NCBI RefSeq assembly: GCF_030159595.1
Contig: NZ_BSKJ01000002.1
Coordinates: 365,881-429,880 of the forward strand
Direction: 5' to 3'
DNA length: 64,000 bases
DNA from: Pseudomonas putida
GTDB taxonomy: Bacteria > Pseudomonadota > Gammaproteobacteria > Pseudomonadales > Pseudomonadaceae
Position 1 is the stretch's first letter; every line of letters begins with the position of its first letter. A model generated the notes under the pieces. It worked only from the letters and a program-made list of their open reading frames with translations. It did no database searches and was not told the DNA's origin. Both the position numbers and the translations under genes were made by a program. Below, piece after piece: positions 59,601 to 64,000 of the stretch.

Positions 59601-60173
59601 TCAACGTGAAATGAGTTCGATCAGGCAGAACCGCCCTTGAACCTCCAGCCCAAGCAATTCGTCATTTCCTTCGAGCCGCAGGCAGTCATACAACCCTAAT
59701 CGCTGGGTCTCACGCCCCGCCATGGTCACTTCCACCTGATTGCTGGCCGCGAACAACATCACCGTCGACGCCGAGCTGTACAACCGGCTGGTGCCGTCAA
59801 ACCACTGCAACCGCGCCCGATACCGCTGCGGTGAATAAATCAGGTTGAAATCACGGATCGGCCCGCCCAGTAACTTGCAACTGACCTGGCTTTCGCCGCT
59901 GAAGGCAAAAGCATCGAGCGGCAACAACGGCCGGCTGGCATGGCCATCGACCGACAGGCGCATGCCATCACCCTGCAGCACAGTGATGATCCGCTGGTAG
60001 CCGGCGAAGGTGGAAAAGCCGCCAGACTCCTCGATGTCGGCAATCGACAAACGCCAGCCAAAGCCGTCCAGTCCTTCACCACTGTCGCGCGTAATTTCCT
60101 CGGTGAAACCACCACCATTCTTCCACGGCATGCGCGGGTAATCCTGCGCGCGCAACCACTGCAACTGGCTCAT
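59601..60173 (-). CDS. hutD: HutD, cupin-fold protein of the hut locus
   Basis: 190 residues, bicupin-like HutD family (MPWKNGGGFTEEI, GFGWRLSIADIEESGGFSTFAGYQRII). In P. fluorescens HutD limits hut activation, possibly by binding formylglutamate; exact role unclear. ATG overlaps the hutC stop (ATGA). Confidence 0.93.
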   Translation of the reverse strand: MSQLQWLRAQDYPRMPWKNGGGFTEEITRDSGEGLDGFGWRLSIADIEESGGFSTFAGYQRIITVLQGDGMRLSVDGHASRPLLPLDAFAFSGESQVSCKLLGGPIRDFNLIYSPQRYRARLQWFDGTSRLYSSASTVMLFAASNQVEVTMAGRETQRLGLYDCLRLEGNDELLGLEVQGRFCLIELISR

Positions 60174-60916
60174 TTACTAAAACGTCCTTCCAGGCGATGA
60201 CGGGAACCGGGGTGGATCAGCCGTGCAGCGGTCACCGGCTGGCGGCCGGACCAGGTACGACGGCGGATCAGCAGGCAAGGTTCGCCCCGCTCGATCTGCA
60301 ACAGGGTGCATTCTTCCGGCTCGGCCAGAATTGCTTCAACCACATGTTCACCCTCGGTCAGCGGCGCCACCTGGGACAGGTAGGCATAAGGCGTCTGCCG
60401 GGTGAAATCCTGCTTGAGGTAATCAGGTGCAATGGCCGCGTTGACGTAGCGATCCTCGATTTGCACCGGCACGCCGTTCTCGAAATGCACAATCAACGAG
60501 TGGAACACCCGCTGGCCCTCACGCATGTCCAGAGCCAGGGCCCGCTCAGAACCGGCTGCTTCCTCGGTAAGGGTGATCACCTGACAGCTATGCTGGTGGC
60601 CACGCGCGGCAATTTCGTCAGCAATGTTGTTGACTTCGAACAACGCCGAACGGCCCTTGGGCTCAGCCACGAAGGTACCCACGCCTTGCATGCGCACCAG
60701 CAGGCCTTCAGCCGTGAGCTCGCGCAGGGCGCGGTTGATGGTCATGCGGCTGAAGCCCAGCTCGCTGACCAGTTCGCTCTCCGAGGGAACCCGGTGGTGT
60801 GGCGGCCAGCTGCCGTTGTCGATCTGCTGGATGATCATTTGTTTGACCCGGGCATACAGCGGCGCCGGGCCCTCGCCCATCTGGGCAACCAGCGCGGAGA
60901 CAGGAGGTGTCGGCAC
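60170..60916 (-). CDS. hutC: HutC, GntR-family repressor of hut genes
   Basis: 248 residues. N-terminal GntR winged helix (HHRVPSESELVSELGFSRMTINRALREL) and C-terminal UTRA ligand domain that binds urocanate. Represses hutU and hutF promoters in P. putida; operator sites are visible before both. Followed by hutD. Confidence 0.96.
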   Translation of the reverse strand: MPTPPVSALVAQMGEGPAPLYARVKQMIIQQIDNGSWPPHHRVPSESELVSELGFSRMTINRALRELTAEGLLVRMQGVGTFVAEPKGRSALFEVNNIADEIAARGHQHSCQVITLTEEAAGSERALALDMREGQRVFHSLIVHFENGVPVQIEDRYVNAAIAPDYLKQDFTRQTPYAYLSQVAPLTEGEHVVEAILAEPEECTLLQIERGEPCLLIRRRTWSGRQPVTAARLIHPGSRHRLEGRFSK

Positions 60917-61022
60917 GGCGTTGAGTCCTTTGCAATGGAATGAGCGGTAGCTTGCCGCAGTTTACCCGGCAGGCAAACGCCTGTATATGTATATACAAGT
61001 TAACAATAACAGGATTTCACCG
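60917..61022. promoter_or_regulatory. Divergent hutC / hutF promoter region with HutC operator
   Basis: 106 bases. TGTA-TA-TACA at 60988-60997, inside a longer TGTATATG...TATACA stretch from 60982. AACAATAA (61002-61009), a Crc/Hfq-like motif, lies just before the AGGA Shine-Dalgarno of hutF. Confidence 0.65.
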
Positions 61023-62387
61023 ATGTCCGCCTACTTCGCCGAACGCGCCCTGCTGCCAACGGGCTGGGCCAGCCATGTCCGTATCGAGGTCGCCAGTGAT
61101 GGCCATGTGGCCCGCATCGAGCCCGGCGCTTCGGCCGAAGGCGCCGAGCGCCTGGCCGGCCCGCTGCTGCCCGGCATGCCCAACTTGCACTCGCATGCTT
61201 TCCAGCGCGCCATGGCGGGCCTGGCGGAAGTCGCCGGCAACCCCAACGACAGTTTCTGGACCTGGCGCGACCTGATGTACCGCCTGGTCGGGCAGATTAC
61301 CCCGGACCAACTGCAGGTCATCGCCCACCAGCTGTACATCGAGATGCTCAAGGCCGGCTACACCTCGGTGGCCGAATTCCATTATGTGCATCACGACAAC
61401 GCCGGCAAGGCCTACGCCGACCCGGCCGAACTCTCCCGCCGTATCAGCGCGGCTGCGGCCGACAGCGGCATTGGCCTGACCTTGCTGCCGGTGCTCTACA
61501 GCCACGCCGGGTTTGGCGGCCAGGCGCCGAACGAAGGGCAACGGCGATTCATCAACTCCACCGAGGGTTACCTGCAACTTCAGGCGCAACTGGCGCCGGT
61601 GCTGGCGGCACAATCTGCGCAGCAACTAGGCCTGTGCTTCCACTCGTTGCGAGCGGTAACGCCTGGGCAGATTGCTGAAGTGCTGGCGGCCAGCGACAAG
61701 CAATGCCCCGTGCACATCCATATCGCCGAGCAGCAGAAGGAAGTGGACGACTGCCTGGCCTGGAGCGGCCTGCGCCCGCTGCAATGGCTGTACGAGCATG
61801 TGGATGTGGACCGTCGCTGGTGCCTGGTGCATGCCACCCATGCAGAACCGGATGAGGTCACCGCCATGGCCCGCAGCGGCGCGGTGGCCGGGCTGTGCCT
61901 GACGACCGAGGCCAACCTGGGCGACGGGATATTCCCGGCGGTGGACTTCCTGGCCCAGGGCGGACGCATGGGCATTGGTTCGGACAGCCATGTGTCGCTG
62001 AGCGTGGTGGAAGAATTGCGCTGGCTGGAATATGGCCAGCGACTGCGTGACCAGCGGCGCAACCGCCTGTACCGCGGCGACCAGCCGATGGTCGGACGCA
62101 CGTTGTATGACGCGGCACTGGCAGGCGGTGCGCAGGCGCTGGGGCAAGGGGTTGGGGAACTGGCCGTGGGCAAGCGTGCCGACTGGCTGGTGCTCGACGG
62201 GCAGGACCCTTACATCGCCTTGGCCGACGGCGATGCCATTCTCAACCGCTGGCTGTTTGCGGGTGGCGATCGCCAGGTGCGCGATGTGATGGTGAATGGG
62301 CAGTGGGTGGTGCGCCAGGGGAGGCATGCACAGGAAGAGGAAAGCGCGCGAGCGTTTGCCGGGGTGTTGCGACAGCTTTTAGGTTGA
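61023..62387 (+). CDS. hutF: Formimidoylglutamate deiminase
   Basis: 454-residue amidohydrolase converting formiminoglutamate to formylglutamate plus ammonia. Metal ligands NLHSHAFQRAMAG, HIHIAEQ, LVHATH and GSDSHVS. Start at 61023 (AGGA 8 bases upstream); an in-frame ATG at 60987 lies inside the operator and is less likely. Confidence 0.96.
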   Translation: MSAYFAERALLPTGWASHVRIEVASDGHVARIEPGASAEGAERLAGPLLPGMPNLHSHAFQRAMAGLAEVAGNPNDSFWTWRDLMYRLVGQITPDQLQVIAHQLYIEMLKAGYTSVAEFHYVHHDNAGKAYADPAELSRRISAAAADSGIGLTLLPVLYSHAGFGGQAPNEGQRRFINSTEGYLQLQAQLAPVLAAQSAQQLGLCFHSLRAVTPGQIAEVLAASDKQCPVHIHIAEQQKEVDDCLAWSGLRPLQWLYEHVDVDRRWCLVHATHAEPDEVTAMARSGAVAGLCLTTEANLGDGIFPAVDFLAQGGRMGIGSDSHVSLSVVEELRWLEYGQRLRDQRRNRLYRGDQPMVGRTLYDAALAGGAQALGQGVGELAVGKRADWLVLDGQDPYIALADGDAILNRWLFAGGDRQVRDVMVNGQWVVRQGRHAQEEESARAFAGVLRQLLG

Positions 62388-62394
62388 GTGTACT

Positions 62395-62413
62395 GGGGCT
62401 GCAAAGCAGCCCC
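62395..62413. repeat. Hairpin after hutF
   Basis: GGGGCTGC-AAA-GCAGCCCC, same family as the GGGCTGC stems at 37774 and 55911. The A-run is on the wrong side for a plus-strand terminator. Confidence 0.7.
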
Positions 62414-62419
62414 AAAAAA

Positions 62420-62992
62420 TCAGTGCATTTTTACTATTTGCTGGTCGGAAGCCCGCCAGATCAACCGGCTGGTGTCATACCCCTGCTGCCGTGCCTTGGA
62501 CAGCAGGTTCTCGCGCTCCCACGCCGGCAATATCGGCGTACGCGACAGAATCCACAAGTGCTTGCGATCCGGGCTGCCGACTACTGCCGTCTGGTAGCGA
62601 TCGTCCACGTAAAGAATCCAGTACTCGCCCCGAGCCACGCCCGGCACCAGCTTGGTGAACCAGTTATCGAACTCGACCCACAGCTTGTCGGTATGCCCAG
62701 GCTCCTGAATGCTGGCGTGCCCCTCGGCACGCAGCCACTCATCACCCATGGTGCGGCAGCGGTTGAGCACGCCAAAGGTGCCATCAGGCTTGAGGTTGTA
62801 GTGCGCCTCTGACTGTTCGCAGCCGGTCTGGTAACGCATGGGCAGGCGCGCCAGCTCGAACCATTTGCCCTGGTAGCGCTTGAGGTCGACATTACCGGCG
62901 GTTTTCGGCGCCAGCGGGTCATGCACGGAGCCTGCACAACCGCCCAGCAGCAGCGCCAGGCACACCCCCATCAGCAGGTACACACGCCTCAT
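62420..62992 (-). CDS. blc: Outer-membrane lipocalin (Blc-like lipoprotein)
   Basis: 190 residues. Lipobox LLGGC gives a lipoprotein signal (mature start Cys19). Lipocalin first motif VDLKRYQGKWFELARLPMRYQ and WVEFDNWF, YWILYVDDRYQTAVVGSPDRKHLWILSR. Relatives bind lysophospholipids or fatty acids. Stop-start overlap (ATGA) with the small lipoprotein upstream. Confidence 0.93.
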   Translation of the reverse strand: MRRVYLLMGVCLALLLGGCAGSVHDPLAPKTAGNVDLKRYQGKWFELARLPMRYQTGCEQSEAHYNLKPDGTFGVLNRCRTMGDEWLRAEGHASIQEPGHTDKLWVEFDNWFTKLVPGVARGEYWILYVDDRYQTAVVGSPDRKHLWILSRTPILPAWERENLLSKARQQGYDTSRLIWRASDQQIVKMH

Positions 62993-63243
62993 TTGAGACC
63001 CTGCCCTGAATACATCAGCACCTTGTCAGCCGCGTACTGAACGCTGATGAAGCTCTTCTCGTCCCCCCAGGTGCAGCTGCTCATGCCCAGCGCGCCAGAG
63101 CACTCGGTCGGCGTGCCAAGCAGCTGCTCGACCTCGGCCTTGTTCATACCGGCCTTGATCTTGGAATAGTTTTCCTGGTTGATCTTGCTGCAGGCAGTCA
63201 GGAAGACGCACAGCGACAACAGGGCGAGGGAACGCAACGACAT
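62989..63243 (-). CDS. Small lipoprotein (DUF3862/BamE-like fold)
   Basis: 84 residues. Signal with lipobox LTAC (Cys18), then KIKAGMNKAEVEQLLGTPTECSG, the BamE/SmpA-type beta-alpha motif. Function unknown. Coupled to the lipocalin by a four-base overlap. Confidence 0.88.
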   Translation of the reverse strand: MSLRSLALLSLCVFLTACSKINQENYSKIKAGMNKAEVEQLLGTPTECSGALGMSSCTWGDEKSFISVQYAADKVLMYSGQGLK

Positions 63244-63403
63244 GAAGGACACTCCTGGAGAGGGGATACAGGCGAGTGGCCTGCAGTGACCTTCGACGCA
63301 AAAATCCCTCCCGGGTTCCCTACCCCACCCCCTTTGCACCTACACCATTGGTCGGGTGGCCATTACTGTGCGACTAATCACAAAGTAATAGTCATCCCCC
63401 AAT

Positions 63404-63434
63404 AAAAAAGGCCGCTCCCAGTGGGAGCGGCCTT
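63404..63434 (-). terminator. Terminator of the DUF924 gene
   Basis: 27-base palindrome (AAGGCCGCTCCCA-G-TGGGAGCGGCCTT) with an A-run on its left, i.e. T-run on the minus strand. The rest of 63244-63470 holds no gene that I can see; the small-lipoprotein promoter should be here. Confidence 0.8.
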
Positions 63435-63470
63435 GCGTCGCGATGGCCTGTGCAGCAAGCCCTTTGGGCC

Positions 63471-64000
63471 TCAGAACCTGGACCCAGGCTCCAGCAAAAA
63501 GTCCATCTCTTCACTGGTGCTTGGCCGTTCCAGCAACAGGTTGCGATGCGGGAAGCGCCCGAACCGGGCAATCACCCGTTGATGCTGCTCGGCATAGTCG
63601 AGGAAACCTTCGAACAACCGGCGGTTGGCTTCAGGCTGCTCTTCAAGCAACACCTGATAGCGCTCGACGCACAGGTTCTGCCAGTCCAGCACCTCGGCAT
63701 GCTCCAGCACCAGCAGCACGAACACCCGCTGGATCGGCAGCAGCTGATAGTCCCAGCCCTTCTGCAGGCCCTGCATGGCCACGACCTGGGCTCGCCGGTC
63801 GCCCTCGAAGGCACGCGGCGCGTCGCGATAGATCATGCGCGGCAACTGGTCCAGCAGAATCAGCAGGCCCAGCCAGCCCTGCGGGCTTTGCTGCCACTCG
63901 TCGAGCCCGCCCGCCAGGGCCTGCTCGACCAGGTCGCCAAACAGCGCTTGGGCTTCGGCATCGTGATGCTTGCCAAACCACAGCGTGCTCTTCTCGTCAG
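63471..64000 (-). CDS. DUF924 family protein (5' end cut by window edge)
   Basis: Visible C-terminal 175 residues. TLWFGKHHDAEAQALFGDLV, GLLILLDQLPRMIYRDAPRAF and RFGRFPHRNLLLERPSTSEEM are DUF924 patterns. Function unknown (all-helical). The frame is open to the right edge, so the start codon lies beyond 64000. Confidence 0.9.
   Translation of the reverse strand, partial: DEKSTLWFGKHHDAEAQALFGDLVEQALAGGLDEWQQSPQGWLGLLILLDQLPRMIYRDAPRAFEGDRRAQVVAMQGLQKGWDYQLLPIQRVFVLLVLEHAEVLDWQNLCVERYQVLLEEQPEANRRLFEGFLDYAEQHQRVIARFGRFPHRNLLLERPSTSEEMDFLLEPGSRF

Noticed and set aside
60987..61022. Upstream in-frame ATG for hutF
   Set aside because: Overlaps the HutC operator and lacks an RBS; the ATG at 61023 has AGGA at proper distance.
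62395..62418. Rho-independent terminator for hutF
   Set aside because: The hairpin is followed by A on the plus strand; the homopolymer is on the wrong side for termination of hutF and precedes the stem for minus transcription.
9099..63434. CRISPR array from the repeated palindromes
   Set aside because: Repeats are dispersed inverted REP units between genes, not direct repeats with spacers, and no cas genes are present.

Overview
The window is a GC-rich, densely packed piece of a Pseudomonas chromosome. Gene content and order (Chp chemosensory cluster next to gshB and tonB, pyrRBC', hslVU, phaC1ZC2DFI, ubiEJB-hisIE-tatABC, opgGH, the complete hut locus with hutF) and the many P. putida-type REP palindromes point to the P. 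putida group. I saw no insertion sequence, integrase, tRNA, rRNA, CRISPR array or prophage.

Layout. 1-6979 (minus): pilG-pilH-pilI-pilJ-chpA, a type IV pilus-type chemosensory operon; chpA runs off the left edge and no pilK methyltransferase lies between pilJ and chpA. 7133-9083 (plus): gshB and a tonB3-like gene. 9254-13101: yqgE-ruvX-pyrR-pyrB-pyrC', mostly overlapping or closely spaced genes; PyrC' has lost the HxH metal motif of active dihydroorotases. 13315-15262: hslV-hslU, then a DUF971 gene. 16071-22390: the medium-chain-length PHA locus phaC1-phaZ-phaC2-phaD (plus) facing phaI-phaF (minus). 22569-27266: a 1565-residue dermonecrotic-toxin-like (DUF6543-type) protein placed between phaI and a small PHA-system gene. 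27679-33658: ubiE-ubiJ-ubiB-hisI-hisE-tatA-tatB-tatC-rsmE. 33759-37765: two tandem HBM-type chemoreceptors, the first probably McpQ. 37888-40456 (minus): a polar amino-acid ABC transporter. 40713-45018 (minus): opgG-opgH for periplasmic glucans. 45282-46687 (minus): pip-dtd. 46859-52387 (plus): an 1842-residue protein with a DUF6543-like N-terminus, leucine-rich repeats and a C-terminal NEL-type E3 ubiquitin ligase-like domain with a Cys-x-Asp motif. 52431-62387: histidine utilisation (hutG, hutI, hutT, hutH, hutU, hutD, hutC on minus; hutF divergent). The right end holds a lipocalin, a small lipoprotein and a DUF924 gene cut by the window edge.

How the parts work together. The hut genes give the five-step route histidine -> urocanate -> imidazolonepropionate -> formiminoglutamate -> formylglutamate -> glutamate, with HutC operators (TGTA-N2-TACA) before hutU and hutF and A-rich Crc/Hfq-like motifs at hutU, hutF and hutT. 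The PHA genes make, mobilise and organise storage granules; phaC1 has a sigma54-like promoter, a leader hairpin and an A-rich motif at its first codons.

The most unusual items are the two giant toxin/effector-like genes. Both are single genes between conserved housekeeping loci, both share DUF6543-like motifs, and in both the Shine-Dalgarno sequence lies in the right arm of an inverted repeat. At least eight REP clusters, several with extra hairpins inside, separate the transcription units.
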